Positions 17,256 through 27,740 of a stretch of 64,000 nucleotides of DNA are shown here, in pieces (positions within the stretch are counted from its first letter, which is position 1; every line of letters begins with the position of its first letter). The position numbers and the translations under genes are program-made. The stretch is from Pontibacter harenae (lineage in GTDB: Bacteria; Bacteroidota; Bacteroidia; Cytophagales; Hymenobacteraceae), in assembly GCF_020907245.1 (NCBI RefSeq), contig NZ_JAJJWH010000013.1, positions 1-64,000 on the forward strand, read 5' to 3'. The notes under the pieces are model-generated. The model had not been told where the DNA came from. It did not search any database and was given only the letters and a program-made list of their open reading frames with translations.

Positions 17256-18422
17256 ATGGAAGAGAGGTTGAATGTATTGGTCAATTTTTTTGAAGCAAAT
17301 GAGGTTGCTGATTGGAGGCGTATCATAAAATATAATACAGACTTTTACTACCCAAAAAACTTCAAACTACTAGAGGACAGCAACTTAAACATAGAGTTTA
17401 ACAGCAGTAACAGATCTTTTCTTCACTTCCTGTCCTTCTACTCTTTCGAAAAAATAGCGAATAAATTAATGATTGATTTAACAAAGTATTCGCTTCTTAA
17501 ACAGCAGTTAAGATCGGTTTATATTCCACAAAAACTTCTACAGAACAAAGCACTATTTTTCTCCCATGGTTTTTTTCCTATTGGTATCAGGGAAAAAGGG
17601 ATTCCTGTTTTAACGAACACAGGCTTTATGACGAATGCGTACGAAGGGATTTTAAATGACGAAGAAAGGCGGAAAGAAGTGAAGCATATTTGTAAAATGA
17701 GCAAACAGTCTACCTTTATTACGTTGAGTTCTAACAACGCTATAGAAAGGTTTTGCTCTTTGGCCCCTAAAATGCAACATAAAGTTAAATTGGCTCCTTT
17801 TTTAATTCCGAGTATCTCTAAACTTACTGAAGAAGAGATGCTTAACAAGCATTTTAGCAAGGTGCTTAAAATTTGTTTTGTTGGCATCGAAGGAAAAAGA
17901 AAAGGCTTAGTAAATTTATTAGCAGCCATTAAAAACATTAACAAAACAAACAGCAGCCTATTTGCCAACTGTGAGTTTTCGTTTGTAACCCGTGAGCCTA
18001 TTGAGTTACCTGCTGGCATCAGTTATAAGCACTACGATTATTTACCTAACTCCAGTGTGCTGCAACTGATGCGAGAATCTGCTATTTTTTGCATGCCTAC
18101 TTTAAAAGATGCTTATGGTATTGTGTACCTAGAGGCAATGGGCAACGGCTGCGCAGTACTATGTGATAATGAAATGCCCCGCACAGAAATTTTCAACGGT
18201 AATCTTGCTCAGTTTACGGATCCTACATCTGTAAATCAGATTGAGCGAGGGCTTGCCAAGTTGATTTCGGATAAATCTTATAGATATGAGATGGCAACCA
18301 AGGCTTATACTCATTTTAATAAGCATTATTCTTTTGAGGTTGTTAGCAGCTACTACAAAGAATTGTTTGAAGAAACAGTTAGTGCCGAAAAAGCTAATAG
18401 GAAGCGGTGCAAAAGCTTTTAA
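17256..18422 (+). CDS. glycosyltransferase family 4-like protein
   Basis: A 388-residue cytosolic protein with a GT-B type glycosyltransferase C-terminal half: KICFVGIEGKRKGLVNLL (about 205-222), then a nucleotide-sugar-binding region MPTLKDAYGIVYLEAMGNG with Asp285 and Glu293 at the positions of the family's EX7E motif. It should transfer a sugar from a nucleotide donor to a glycan or lipid acceptor; neither can be named. The N-terminal 200 residues are poorly recognisable, as is usual for the acceptor domain. A second glycosyltransferase follows 92 bases downstream in the same direction, so the two probably act in one surface-glycan pathway. Confidence 0.85.
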   Translation: MEERLNVLVNFFEANEVADWRRIIKYNTDFYYPKNFKLLEDSNLNIEFNSSNRSFLHFLSFYSFEKIANKLMIDLTKYSLLKQQLRSVYIPQKLLQNKALFFSHGFFPIGIREKGIPVLTNTGFMTNAYEGILNDEERRKEVKHICKMSKQSTFITLSSNNAIERFCSLAPKMQHKVKLAPFLIPSISKLTEEEMLNKHFSKVLKICFVGIEGKRKGLVNLLAAIKNINKTNSSLFANCEFSFVTREPIELPAGISYKHYDYLPNSSVLQLMRESAIFCMPTLKDAYGIVYLEAMGNGCAVLCDNEMPRTEIFNGNLAQFTDPTSVNQIERGLAKLISDKSYRYEMATKAYTHFNKHYSFEVVSSYYKELFEETVSAEKANRKRCKSF

Positions 18423-18514
18423 TTTAAATTTTGGACTTGCTACAAAACGTTCTGCGCTACCCCGCGATTCCGAAATGGTTTATCCTAGACACGCAAAACA
18501 GCTAACCCAAGGCG

Positions 18515-19819
18515 ATGGCAACAAATAACTTGAAAGTTTGCTATGTCATATACTGCGAAGAGATTTGGAATCCTTTGCTTAAAAGACAGGTATTGGAACT
18601 GTTGCAGACAATGGCTAAGTCAGATGCACGTTTAAACATCCGCTTACTGTACATCTTTCCCTGGTACTGGAAATTTCTAAAGAAAAAGAAATTCGAAGCT
18701 TTTGCTGCCGAATTCGATGCTGCGCCCATAGAACTGAAGTTCCTGCCAATTCCTTTTCCGTTTCCTGTTCCTTATTTTCTTCCAAAGTACATTAAGGGAC
18801 TTGGCTTACGACCCTATGAGCCTGACTCTTCCGTATTTTTTTGGGTTGCAAAAGTTTTGGTTTTACCTGTTTTGCTCAAATACGTTCTTGTGGAGAACTT
18901 TAACATATTTCATTGCCGAAGTTACCCTGCATCAGCTATTCTTCTACTGTTAAAGAAGCTTCAAAAAAATATAAAGCTTGTATTTGATCCCCGATCCGAC
19001 TATCCTGAAGAGAACATATTGCAAAGTTCCTGGACTAAAGATAGTCATGCCTTTAAATATTGGAAAAAGCAGGAAAAGGAGTTACTGCAAAATGCTTCTG
19101 TTACAGTATGCATCTCTAAGTTCTATCAGCAGTACTACCAACATATCTACAAAGGTTTTCGGCCTCATATTATACCCAACAATGTTGACTGCTCTAACTT
19201 TAAGTTTGATGCTGTAGCAAGAGAGCAGATTAGGAGCAAGTTTGATTTTCAGAACAAGATTGTTTTTTGCTACCTCGGCAGTATGGGAATCGGTGGGTGG
19301 CACTGCCCTTACATCTACGCCAGCATTATTAAAGACTTCAGAAAAATAGCACAACAACATATTTTCTTGTTTCTGGTACCTCATCCTTCCAGAACTCAAA
19401 TTGAAAAAGCTTTTCAGGAGGAAGGTATACGAGGCAGCGAATACAGGGTAATTAGCCCTGCTTACCAAGATGTGCCCCAGTACCTATCAGCAGCCGATTA
19501 TGGTTTAATTTATTTGAAAAGGGAAAAAATTGCGCTTGGCACAAAGGTAGTAGAGTATAATGCTATGGGGCTACCAGTACTTGTAAACAGCAATGTAATA
19601 AGTGCGGCAGGCTATGTAAAAGAGCACAAAACTGGCTTGGTGGTAGACTTCGCCTTGGGTGATTTAGACACAGAAAAAACTTGCTTAGAAAGTATCGATT
19701 TCGAAAATAAAGGGGCAGAATTCAATCGGGAGAAAATTACCCAAACTGCTGTTTCTCTTTTTTCAAATGAAAAAGTAGCCTCAGAATACTTGCAGGTTTA
19801 TCAGTCGTTAGAGAATTAG
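18515..19819 (+). CDS. glycosyltransferase (GT-B fold, family 4-like)
   Basis: A 434-residue protein resembling capsule or O-antigen glycosyltransferases. It has an N-terminal domain ending near the DPRSDYPEEN segment (158-166), a linker CISKFYQQYY, the PNNVDCSNF turn that precedes the C-terminal domain, FCYLGSMGIGGW (251-262), and a donor-binding block LGTKVVEYNAMGLPVLVNS (341-359). No membrane segment is convincing, though there is a hydrophobic patch at 112-125. It follows another glycosyltransferase and faces a deacetylase gene ending 10 bases away, which suggests a small surface-polysaccharide locus. Donor and acceptor are unknown. Confidence 0.83.
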   Translation: MATNNLKVCYVIYCEEIWNPLLKRQVLELLQTMAKSDARLNIRLLYIFPWYWKFLKKKKFEAFAAEFDAAPIELKFLPIPFPFPVPYFLPKYIKGLGLRPYEPDSSVFFWVAKVLVLPVLLKYVLVENFNIFHCRSYPASAILLLLKKLQKNIKLVFDPRSDYPEENILQSSWTKDSHAFKYWKKQEKELLQNASVTVCISKFYQQYYQHIYKGFRPHIIPNNVDCSNFKFDAVAREQIRSKFDFQNKIVFCYLGSMGIGGWHCPYIYASIIKDFRKIAQQHIFLFLVPHPSRTQIEKAFQEEGIRGSEYRVISPAYQDVPQYLSAADYGLIYLKREKIALGTKVVEYNAMGLPVLVNSNVISAAGYVKEHKTGLVVDFALGDLDTEKTCLESIDFENKGAEFNREKITQTAVSLFSNEKVASEYLQVYQSLEN

Positions 19820-19829
19820 CATGCAGCGG

Positions 19830-20591
19830 TTAATTGATTTTTGAAAAGCCATAGCCTCTAAGCAGCATCTCGTTAATTACTGTTTTAAAAGCGGGGAAGG
19901 TCTGTTCATTGTCGTGCATAAGTATCACTTCATTAGAAGGCTCAAACGTGATTCCGTAGCTTTCTTCTGGCACTTTACCACGGCAGTCGAAGGGATTTTC
20001 TGAAAAGAGCCTTGCTAAAACATCCGCTTCCGTTTTGATTTCGAACACACCTTCTGGTTTTTTCAGGCACCACTCCATCACATCTAACGTCCACTGAGCG
20101 TCTCTTTCTCTAGCCAGATAATCTTGGTAGTAGTTATAAGACACTCCTGGCGCTACAATATTGGTGTAATTAAGTTCAGCTAACCTTTTTTGTATTCTTC
20201 TTTTCTTTAGCCTTTTCCACGGGTCAAGTCCTCTCTTCAACACTTGCCCCATCATACCATCTCCCTTATCACCGTAAGGAAACCGAAAGTACTTTACATC
20301 CCAAGTTACTCCCGCTTTTTCATAAATTCTATCTAACAGTAAGTCGGTCTTCTGAATTTCTCTATAAGCTTCTTTTAAAGAGATTTTAGAAAAGGCCTTA
20401 TGCGAGTAAGAATGATTGCCCAGCTTATGCCCCATTAAAAGTGCTTTAACAGCTGTCTCCTCGTGCTTCACCAGTTCTTTACCAATGCAGAATATAACAC
20501 TGCTTATGCCTTTCTCCTCCAGAAAATAAAGCATTTCTTCAGAAGCCTTTGTCGGAAAATCATCGATGGTGAGGTAAAGCTGTTTTTTCAT
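19830..20591 (-). CDS. polysaccharide deacetylase family protein
   Basis: A NodB-fold (CE4) protein of 253 residues starting at ATG 20591 (MKKQLYLTIDDFP); a TTG two codons earlier is less likely. It has no signal peptide. Motifs are TIDDFP (motif 1, catalytic and metal Asp pair), GNHSYSH (metal-binding His pair) and FRFPYGDKGDG (motif 3). The C-terminal half beyond residue 120 is longer than the minimal domain and resembles deacetylases found in capsule or glycan loci. It is convergent with the second glycosyltransferase gene. Absence of an export signal suggests a cytosolic or lipid-linked substrate, or an unrecognised export route. Confidence 0.88.
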   Translation of the reverse strand: MKKQLYLTIDDFPTKASEEMLYFLEEKGISSVIFCIGKELVKHEETAVKALLMGHKLGNHSYSHKAFSKISLKEAYREIQKTDLLLDRIYEKAGVTWDVKYFRFPYGDKGDGMMGQVLKRGLDPWKRLKKRRIQKRLAELNYTNIVAPGVSYNYYQDYLARERDAQWTLDVMEWCLKKPEGVFEIKTEADVLARLFSENPFDCRGKVPEESYGITFEPSNEVILMHDNEQTFPAFKTVINEMLLRGYGFSKIN

Positions 20592-20670
20592 GAACAAAGA
20601 ATACTATAGCAGGTGTTCTTTTAGCGGGAATATTGAAATGTTAAGATAAATAAAACAGCTCAGCTCATAA

Positions 20671-20714
20671 AACAAGATCACCACCAAAACTACAGCTTTA
20701 GTGGTGATCTTGTT
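20671..20714. terminator. hairpin terminator between two minus-strand genes
   Basis: AACAAGATCACCAC (20671-20684) pairs perfectly over 14 bp with GTGGTGATCTTGTT (20701-20714). On the plus strand TTT follows. It separates the secreted TPR gene (ending at 20791) from the deacetylase gene. Confidence 0.75.
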
Positions 20715-20742
20715 TTTGATTATAAGCCTAGACCTATGAACA

Positions 20743-20758
20743 GTTAAGCTAGCTTAAC
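20743..20758. promoter_or_regulatory. 16-bp perfect palindrome GTTAAGCTAGCTTAAC
   Basis: A perfect palindrome, followed closely by a further GCTAGC. It lies between two minus-strand genes, 30 bases after the TPR stop. It may be an operator or part of a second 3' hairpin. Confidence 0.35.
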
Positions 20759-20790
20759 AAAGCTAGCCTCTGATTGGCTGACGAAATAAC

Positions 20791-21582
20791 TTAGCTATTA
20801 TTCTGTAGCGCCTGCAGCATTAATTTACAACGCCTGCTTAACTCCAACTCTTCTTTTGTCTCTAAATTTAGCGTAAGCGCTTGCTGTAAGACATACATAC
20901 AAGTCTCGCGGTCTTTCATTTCGTCATAGATACAGGCCAAGTCATAGTAAAACCTGATATTCATGCTATCGTAGGCAATTGCCTGCTCCATTGCCTTTAC
21001 CGCGTCTTCATTGGTGGCTTGCTCGCAAACACCGCCGAAGAAGAGCTTCGTAGCAGCCGTTTCGGCAAAGTTTAAATTAGCCATCTTGAAATACCAACGG
21101 CCTAAAACATGCCAGGCACCTGAGTGGTGCGGGTTATTAGCCAAGGCGGCATCTAAGAACGACTTGATCTGGTTTGTGTAACTAAGTCGCTGTTTTGGCC
21201 CAGAAATTAAAGCCATATTACCCAGTGCCAATGCCATTACAAAGTTTGCCTCTGCATCTTCAGGCTTAAGCTCATATGCTTTGGTAGCATAGGCTTTTGC
21301 CTTGTTAAAATGCTCTAGTTTACTCGTTTCATCGTTTATATAACGGTTACCGATACGGCTGTGTAACTTGCTAACACTGCATAGGGCTTCATAGTTGGTA
21401 GCATCCTCTAAAAGCACCTTGCCATACAATTCCAGAGCCTCGCTATCTTTATAGTTATTGGCAAGCTGTTCTGCACGCAGCAATAGTTGTTCAATACCCG
21501 ACCCATTACCATCTGCAGCGCAGATAGTAATATTGCCGAAGCAAAGGCAACAAACAAGTATAGCTGATAAAAGTCCTTTCAT
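20791..21582 (-). CDS. secreted TPR-repeat protein
   Basis: The 263-residue product has an N-terminal Sec signal peptide (LLSAILVCCLCFGNITICAA) and then tetratricopeptide-like helices (DSEALELYGKVLLEDATNYEAL, AKAYATKAYELKPEDAEANF). It resembles a family of periplasmic TPR proteins of about this size in Bacteroidota, some of which resemble regulators of microtubule dynamics-type TPR proteins. The function is unknown; a scaffold in the periplasm is the plausible role. It ends 30 bases before a palindrome and is transcribed in the same direction as parE-parC, 63 bases after the parC stop. Confidence 0.8.
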   Translation of the reverse strand: MKGLLSAILVCCLCFGNITICAADGNGSGIEQLLLRAEQLANNYKDSEALELYGKVLLEDATNYEALCSVSKLHSRIGNRYINDETSKLEHFNKAKAYATKAYELKPEDAEANFVMALALGNMALISGPKQRLSYTNQIKSFLDAALANNPHHSGAWHVLGRWYFKMANLNFAETAATKLFFGGVCEQATNEDAVKAMEQAIAYDSMNIRFYYDLACIYDEMKDRETCMYVLQQALTLNLETKEELELSRRCKLMLQALQNNS

Positions 21583-21645
21583 ATACCACTTCTCTACGTA
21601 ACCTACAAAATAAAAGAGACTTAAGCAAGAGACCGTGGGTAAGAC

Positions 21646-24399
21646 TTAAAACAGATTCATCTGTTTCTTTCGCTTAAGAGCCTCTTTTTCCTTGATAAGG
21701 TCTGTATCCTCTTCTACGGTTTCTCCGTCGGCAGGTTGGTTACCGCTAGCCTTGGCAGCTTCCTCAGCTAACTCCTTGAGTTCAGAAGGTACTGCTACAG
21801 GCTCTTTCTTGGCGGCTGGCTTCTTTGCTTTAGCTTTTTCCTCTTCATACTCCACCGCTTCCTGCTTCGGCACCTGCACATCCAGAATTTTATAGTAGCT
21901 GAGTTTGTTGCCCATGGCCTTCCAGCCTTTCACATCGATAAACTCGCTTAGTAGTAGCTTCTCTGTCTCTTTCTCACCGCGCAGCCCACGTTTAAAGGCT
22001 ATAGTTGCCAATGGCTCAGAGTGCGTCGAAACAGCCTCCAGTCTAGAGTTCTTGCTCTCGGAGATGAAGGTAAATTTCTTGCCTACGGTAGACGTCTCTA
22101 TCTTGAAACGCTTCACGTAGTACACTTTATTGTCTCCCTCGTAGTAGATGCACGACACCACCAGCTCAGGATCGAACTTCTGCAGTACCTTGATCTTCTC
22201 CACCGTGTAGTGGTTCGCCAAGTCAAAGGTGGTTTGCTCGTAGCTACCGTCTTCGTAAATAACCAGAATCGTATCATCTGTGTTGAAGGAACCTAAATAA
22301 CGGCCACGGCCTTCAGTATTCAACCTGCCGATTACTTCATCATAGAAGATCTCACGGCCACCTAAAGTTGATTCGCCCAGACTCTTTTGAACTACTTTCT
22401 TGATTGGGTACTTCGAAACGATATTGCCGTTTGAGCCTTTGCCCTTGATCATCAACTCCGCAAAATCGAAATCGAAAACCTTGTTACGGGCAGTGGCATT
22501 TGGTGCCAGCGTTATAGTTACCACTTCCGATTCCGAATTTGGGTTTGCTGTCAAGTAATGTACCTTCGAGTTCTTCTCTCCTTTTGTCAGGTCGTACTCT
22601 TTATCTCTGGTAATGGATTTTACGGCAAAACGCTTGGCATAAGACACACCTGATTTACCATCCACGTAGATCATGTTGTACACCATGTGCTCGTCGTTTT
22701 TGTTGTAAACGCCCGCCATGATAATGTCTTTGCCCACAAAGGTTTTGTCGGCCACTTTCGTAACTGTGAACTTACCGTCTTTGCGAAACACGATGATGTC
22801 GTCCATATCGGAGCAATCGCACACGAACTCGTCTTTGCGCAGGCTGGTTCCGATGAAACCGTCTTTTGCGTTCATGTATAGCTTCTGGTTAGCAATGGCT
22901 ACCTTCTGAGCAGTAATCACGTCAAAGGTTTTCAGCTGTGCTTTACGCTCACGGCCTTGGCCATACTTCTTCATCAAGCCTTCGAAGTAGGCAATAGCAT
23001 AACGAATCAGGTTGGCCAGGTGGTCATCCACCTCCGCCATCTCTTCTTCCAGCTTTCGGATATATTCGTCCGCCTTAAAGGAGTCGTATTTAGAAATACG
23101 CTTAATCCTGATCTCTGTCAGGCGAAGAATATCTTCTTCTGTCACCTCACGGCGCAACAGTGGCTTGAACGGATCTAAACCTGTGTCGATGGCATTTAAT
23201 ACCGCTTCCCAAGTTTCGCACTCTTCAATATCGCGGTAGATGCGGTTCTCTATGAAGATTTTCTCCAGCGAAGAGTTGTGCCACTTATCTTCCAGTTCTC
23301 CTTTGCGAATCTCGAGTTCGCGCTTCAGCAGGTCTACTGTTTTAAAAGTAGAAATGCGCAGCAACTCGTCTACATTCAGGAAGTGCGGTTTATCATCAAT
23401 GATAACACAGGTATTCGGAGAAATGGAAACCTCGCAGTCGGTGAAGGCATAGAGAGCATCCATCGTCAGGTCTGGCGACACCCCAGGAGGCAACTGCACG
23501 TGTATCTCGACGTTCGCAGCCGTATTATCCACCACCTTCTTGATCTTGATCTTGTTGTTCTCGCTCGCTTTCACGATTGATTCCATCAAGCCTGTTGTGG
23601 TAGTACCGTAAGGCACATCACGAATGATCAGGAGGGTTTTATCTACCTTCTCAATAGTAGCACGCACACGTATTCTGCCGCCACGCATACCTGAGTTATA
23701 GTTGGTCACGTCTACCAAGCCGCCTGTCGGGAAGTCTGGTAGCAGTTCTGTTTTGCGGCCTTTCAGCACATCAATAGAACCTTTGATGAGTTCGCGGAAG
23801 TTGTGCGGCATAATCTTCGTAGACAAGCCTACGGCTATACCTTCCACGCCCTGCGCCAGCAAAAGCGGGAACTTTACAGGCAACGTAACAGGCTCGTTTT
23901 TACGACCGTCGTAGCTCAGCTGCCACAGCGTTGTCTGCGGGTTAAACACCACATCCAACGCAAACTTAGACAGACGTGCCTCAATATAACGAGGTGCCGC
24001 TGCACTGTCGCCAGTTCGTACATCGCCCCAGTTACCTTGTGTTTCGATTAGCAGATCTTTCTGCCCCAGGTTTACCATCGCATCGCCAATGGAGGCATCG
24101 CCGTGCGGGTGGTACTGCATGGTTTGCCCAATCACGTTGGCTACTTTGTTAAAGCGGCCATCGTCCATTTCTTTCATGGCGTGCAGAATGCGGCGCTGCA
24201 CTGGCTTCAGACCGTCTTCGATGGCTGGCACCGCACGCTCCAGAATTACATAAGAAGCATATTCGAGGAACCAGTTTTCATAAAGACCAGAAACCGGGGT
24301 AACATTATGGATGACTTCTTCCTCGCCATCTGTAAAGTGCACTTCCAGTTCCTCCTCTTCGTTATGGTGCAGTTCTTCGTTTAGATCGTCGTTATGCAT
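21646..24399 (-). CDS. parC: DNA topoisomerase IV subunit A
   Basis: Subunit of the type IIA topoisomerase that decatenates daughter chromosomes. The N-terminal breakage-reunion domain begins [27 protein letters not shown]; the catalytic Tyr138 lies in AAAPRYIE. The region matching the quinolone-resistance pocket reads [13 protein letters not shown], placing Ala102 where GyrA has Ser83, with Asp106 conserved. The C-terminal beta-pinwheel lacks an obvious GyrA-box (QRRGGKG), which supports ParC rather than GyrA. The end is a charged Lys/Glu/Ala-rich tail. It is the second gene of an operon; its start overlaps the parE stop by 8 bases. At 917 residues it is longer than E. coli ParC. Confidence 0.95.
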   Translation of the reverse strand: MHNDDLNEELHHNEEEELEVHFTDGEEEVIHNVTPVSGLYENWFLEYASYVILERAVPAIEDGLKPVQRRILHAMKEMDDGRFNKVANVIGQTMQYHPHGDASIGDAMVNLGQKDLLIETQGNWGDVRTGDSAAAPRYIEARLSKFALDVVFNPQTTLWQLSYDGRKNEPVTLPVKFPLLLAQGVEGIAVGLSTKIMPHNFRELIKGSIDVLKGRKTELLPDFPTGGLVDVTNYNSGMRGGRIRVRATIEKVDKTLLIIRDVPYGTTTTGLMESIVKASENNKIKIKKVVDNTAANVEIHVQLPPGVSPDLTMDALYAFTDCEVSISPNTCVIIDDKPHFLNVDELLRISTFKTVDLLKRELEIRKGELEDKWHNSSLEKIFIENRIYRDIEECETWEAVLNAIDTGLDPFKPLLRREVTEEDILRLTEIRIKRISKYDSFKADEYIRKLEEEMAEVDDHLANLIRYAIAYFEGLMKKYGQGRERKAQLKTFDVITAQKVAIANQKLYMNAKDGFIGTSLRKDEFVCDCSDMDDIIVFRKDGKFTVTKVADKTFVGKDIIMAGVYNKNDEHMVYNMIYVDGKSGVSYAKRFAVKSITRDKEYDLTKGEKNSKVHYLTANPNSESEVVTITLAPNATARNKVFDFDFAELMIKGKGSNGNIVSKYPIKKVVQKSLGESTLGGREIFYDEVIGRLNTEGRGRYLGSFNTDDTILVIYEDGSYEQTTFDLANHYTVEKIKVLQKFDPELVVSCIYYEGDNKVYYVKRFKIETSTVGKKFTFISESKNSRLEAVSTHSEPLATIAFKRGLRGEKETEKLLLSEFIDVKGWKAMGNKLSYYKILDVQVPKQEAVEYEEEKAKAKKPAAKKEPVAVPSELKELAEEAAKASGNQPADGETVEEDTDLIKEKEALKRKKQMNLF

Positions 24400-26254
24400 A
24401 TACTTCCTCTACTATGTCTTTTTCAATCTTCAAATTCTCGATAATGAACTGCTGACGGTCAGGCGTGTTTTTGCCCATGTAGTAGCTCAGAATCTTTTGT
24501 ATTGTTGCATCCTTGTGCAGGATAACTGGCTTCAATTTGATATTATCGCCGATAAACTTCCCAAACTCGTCTGGTGAAATCTCTCCCAAACCTTTAAAGC
24601 GGGTAATCTCTGGCTTTTTGCCCAGTTTCTGTATCGCTTCCTGCTTCTCTGTTTCGTTGTAGCAGTAAATGGTTTCCTTCTTGTTGCGCACACGGAAAAG
24701 TGGCGTTTCCAAAATAAAAACATGGCCGTTACGCACCAGGTCAGGGAAAAACTGCAGGAAGAACGTGAGCAGCAGCAGGCGGATGTGCATACCATCCACG
24801 TCGGCATCGGTAGCGATTACGACGCGGTTATAACGTAAACCTTCCAGGCCTTCTTCAATATTTAACGCGTGCTGCAACAGGTTAAACTCCTCGTTTTCGT
24901 ACACCACTTTCTTCTTCAAACCAAAGCAGTTCAAAGGCTTTCCGCGTAAGCTGAACACCGCCTCGGTATCCACGTTGCGCGATTTGGTGATAGAACCACT
25001 TGCCGAGTCACCCTCTGTAATAAAGAGCGTAGACAGCAATGAATTCTCGTGCTTGTCTTCATTGAAGTGCATGCGGCAATCGCGCAGCTTGCGGTTGTGC
25101 AGGTTGGCTTTCTTGGCACGCTGGTTCGCCAGCTTTTTCACGCCAGCCATGTCCTTACGTTCCCGCTCACTCTGCTCAATTCGCTTCTTCAGTGCCTCTG
25201 CCGTAACTGGGTTCTTGTGCAGGTAGTTGTCGAGGTGCTCACGCACGAAATCGTTGATGTAGCCACGAACTGTAGGCCCGTCAGGCCCCATGTCAATTGA
25301 ACCTAACTTGGTCTTTGTCTGAGACTCAAACACTGGCTCCTGCACACGAAGCGAAATCGCACCGATAATGGAGGCACGGATATCAGCTGCATCATAGTCT
25401 TTTTTATAGTGCTCACGCACGGTTTTCACCACCGCCTCACGGAAAGCAGCCAAATGTGTACCGCCCATGGTGGTATACTGTCCGTTCACGAAGGAATAAT
25501 ATTCCTCGCCATAGTCGTTGCCGTGCGTCAGGGCCAGTTCTATGTCTGTTCCCTTCAAGTGAATCACATCGTAACGGTGGCCTTCCTTATCAGACTTGTT
25601 CAGAAGCAGGTCCAGCAAACCGTTTTCAGAATGGTACTTCTTCCCGTTAAAGTTAATGGTAAGGCCAGCGTTTAAGTAGGCGTAGTTCCAAATCTGATTC
25701 TCGAGGTAATCAACGTTGTACTGGTAGTTCTTAAAGATGGTATCGTCTGGGGTAAACACTGTAAGCGTGCCGTTGCGCTGCGACGTCTGCTCCAGGGGCA
25801 GATCGTTCGTTAGCACGCCACGTTCAAACTCGGCTGCTTTCATCTGCCCGTCGCGCACCGACTGGATGCGGAACTGGCTCGAAAGCGCGTTCACTGCCTT
25901 TGTACCCACACCGTTCAGACCAACCGACTTCTGGAAAGCCTTGCTGTCGTACTTACCGCCTGTGTTAATCTTGCTCACGCAGTCGATTACCTTGCCCAGC
26001 GGAATACCACGGCCATAGTCGCGCACCTGTACCTTGTGGTCTGATATTTTGATGTCGATGGTTTTACCGAAGCCCATCACGTGTTCGTCAATGGAGTTGT
26101 CGATTACCTCCTTCACCAAAATGTAAATACCGTCATCGGCCGAAGAACCGTCTCCCAGTTTGCCGATGTACATACCAGGGCGTAGCCTGATGTGCTCGCG
26201 CGGCTCCAGCGAGCGAATGCTGTCTTCGTTGTAATTATGCTCTAACTCTGCCAT
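24392..26254 (-). CDS. parE: DNA topoisomerase IV subunit B
   Basis: ATPase subunit of topoisomerase IV. The N-terminal GHKL ATPase shows [22 protein letters not shown] (Mg-binding Asn) and the ATP lid [16 protein letters not shown]. The transducer domain follows, and then TOPRIM with [10 protein letters not shown] and [10 protein letters not shown] for metal binding. At 620 residues it has the short ParE length, without the GyrB insertion of proteobacteria. The gene lies first in the parE-parC operon and ends 8 bases inside parC. Together the two form the A2B2 enzyme. The upstream 345-base divergent region carries a central palindrome. Confidence 0.96.
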   Translation of the reverse strand: MAELEHNYNEDSIRSLEPREHIRLRPGMYIGKLGDGSSADDGIYILVKEVIDNSIDEHVMGFGKTIDIKISDHKVQVRDYGRGIPLGKVIDCVSKINTGGKYDSKAFQKSVGLNGVGTKAVNALSSQFRIQSVRDGQMKAAEFERGVLTNDLPLEQTSQRNGTLTVFTPDDTIFKNYQYNVDYLENQIWNYAYLNAGLTINFNGKKYHSENGLLDLLLNKSDKEGHRYDVIHLKGTDIELALTHGNDYGEEYYSFVNGQYTTMGGTHLAAFREAVVKTVREHYKKDYDAADIRASIIGAISLRVQEPVFESQTKTKLGSIDMGPDGPTVRGYINDFVREHLDNYLHKNPVTAEALKKRIEQSERERKDMAGVKKLANQRAKKANLHNRKLRDCRMHFNEDKHENSLLSTLFITEGDSASGSITKSRNVDTEAVFSLRGKPLNCFGLKKKVVYENEEFNLLQHALNIEEGLEGLRYNRVVIATDADVDGMHIRLLLLTFFLQFFPDLVRNGHVFILETPLFRVRNKKETIYCYNETEKQEAIQKLGKKPEITRFKGLGEISPDEFGKFIGDNIKLKPVILHKDATIQKILSYYMGKNTPDRQQFIIENLKIEKDIVEEVYA

Positions 26255-26600
26255 TCTGTAAGCGTAAGTGTATTTGTTCTGATGGAATCAATCGGAAATA
26301 TAGGAAAATAAAAAGAGACAAAACGCTATATTAGTTCCAGCTCCCTTTTCGATATACAAAGAAAAGAAAATTTTTACTAATTATTTTAGCAAATATTACT
26401 TTGTATTATAGCTACTGCTTATACTGTACAGTATACAACTCGACAAACATAGCTATAGTTCCTGAAAATGTGCTTTTATAGCAGAATAAATTAACTAATA
26501 TTTTTAGCAAATAAATATATTTAGCCTTATATACTTGAAGCGGAACATTTACGTAATTTGTGAAATAAATACTGCGCATAGGCCCTGAGACCTGAACTAC
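26255..26600. other. divergent intergenic region between parE and the AI-2E-type permease gene
   Basis: 345 AT-rich bases. The only structured element I see is the perfect palindrome at 26420-26435, which lies almost exactly midway between the two start codons. No RNA gene or supported small ORF. Confidence 0.6.
26420..26435. promoter_or_regulatory. 16-bp perfect palindrome TATACTGTACAGTATA
   Basis: A perfect inverted repeat centred at 26427.5, about 173 bases from each divergent start codon. It has the look of an operator for a dimeric repressor; the regulator is unknown. Confidence 0.45.
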
Positions 26601-27740
26601 ATGGAAATTAAATTACCGAAGTATTTTAAATACACTATCATTCTGCTCGGCATCATCTTATTAGTTTGGTTTCTGCAAACATTTAAATCAGTTCTGGCGC
26701 CTCTTACCTTTGGTTTATTGTTCGCACTGCTTTTGCTACCCCTCACCCGCGACATGGAGCGTTTTCGGTTCCCGAGGCCGCTGGCTATACTTTGCAGTAT
26801 AATCATAGTGGTAATAGTGGTTGGCCTGGTGCTATGGTTTCTGTCTATGCAATTGGTAAGCCTTACCTCTGAACTGGATACGATAGGCCAAAACGTTGAC
26901 ACTTTGATAGCAGGAATACAAGAGTTCCTGTTCCAGAAGTTTGGCATTGCACCAAGCAATCGTAGCGATTTGATACAGAACGCTATAGGGAGCATTCAAA
27001 GCATTTCTACCACCTTTCTGGGCAGCACTATTTCCATGACAACAGGCGTTTTGGCAGCCTTGACTGTGGTTCCGATTTATGTGTTTTGTATGCTTTACTA
27101 CCGCGACCACCTGCAGGAGTTCATGTTTAAGTTCGTGTCCAAGGACCGCAGGGGCAGCATGAAGCAGACATTATCCAATATACAGCAAGTGGCGCAGGGC
27201 TATATATCGGGACTCATGATCGTGATCATAATCGTGTCTTTGCTGAATTCCGCTGGCCTGCTTCTACTGAATGTAAAATACGCGATCTTCTTTGGTGTTT
27301 TCGCCTCCATCCTAACCATCATTCCTTACATTGGTATTCTGATTGGGGCGATGCTGCCTGCCCTCTTTACCCTGGCAACTACAGGCCGCTTGCTAGACGC
27401 CTTGTTGGTAGTAGCCGTTTTTGTGGTAGTGCAGTTCTTAGAAGGTAATTTTATAACTCCGTTTGTAGTAGGCTCCAAGGTAAGTATAAACCCTTTTGCG
27501 GCTATAGTTGCGTTGCTGGTTGGCGGTGAAATATGGGGAGCGGCTGGCATGATTATTTCCATTCCCATGATCGCCATCTTCAAGGTAATTTTCGATGCCT
27601 ATCCACCACTTTCACCTTTTGGCTTTCTGCTAGCAGATGTAGAGGACGTAAAACCTAAAAAACATAAAAAGGTAAAAAACTGGTTCACCGAAATATGGAA
27701 CGGCTTAGGAAGAGGGAAGAAAAAGGATGATGTGGAGTAG
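26601..27740 (+). CDS. AI-2E family transporter (UPF0118/YdiK-PerM type) permease
   Basis: A 379-residue polytopic inner-membrane protein with about eight hydrophobic helices: two at the start (TIILLGIILLVWFL, FGLLFALLLLPL), one near 55-80, a central soluble stretch (about 85-140), and a cluster of five from about 150 to 340. It carries the family signature VVPIYVFCMLYYRD and the IGILIGAMLPALF block. Family members are described as autoinducer-2 exporters or Na+/H+ antiporter-like proteins; the substrate here cannot be inferred. The C-terminus is Lys-rich and cytosolic (KPKKHKKVKNW). It is monocistronic and divergent from parE. Confidence 0.92.
   Translation: MEIKLPKYFKYTIILLGIILLVWFLQTFKSVLAPLTFGLLFALLLLPLTRDMERFRFPRPLAILCSIIIVVIVVGLVLWFLSMQLVSLTSELDTIGQNVDTLIAGIQEFLFQKFGIAPSNRSDLIQNAIGSIQSISTTFLGSTISMTTGVLAALTVVPIYVFCMLYYRDHLQEFMFKFVSKDRRGSMKQTLSNIQQVAQGYISGLMIVIIIVSLLNSAGLLLLNVKYAIFFGVFASILTIIPYIGILIGAMLPALFTLATTGRLLDALLVVAVFVVVQFLEGNFITPFVVGSKVSINPFAAIVALLVGGEIWGAAGMIISIPMIAIFKVIFDAYPPLSPFGFLLADVEDVKPKKHKKVKNWFTEIWNGLGRGKKKDDVE

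Noticed and set aside
23278-23580. 100-residue plus-strand ORF
   Set aside because: Shadow of parC.
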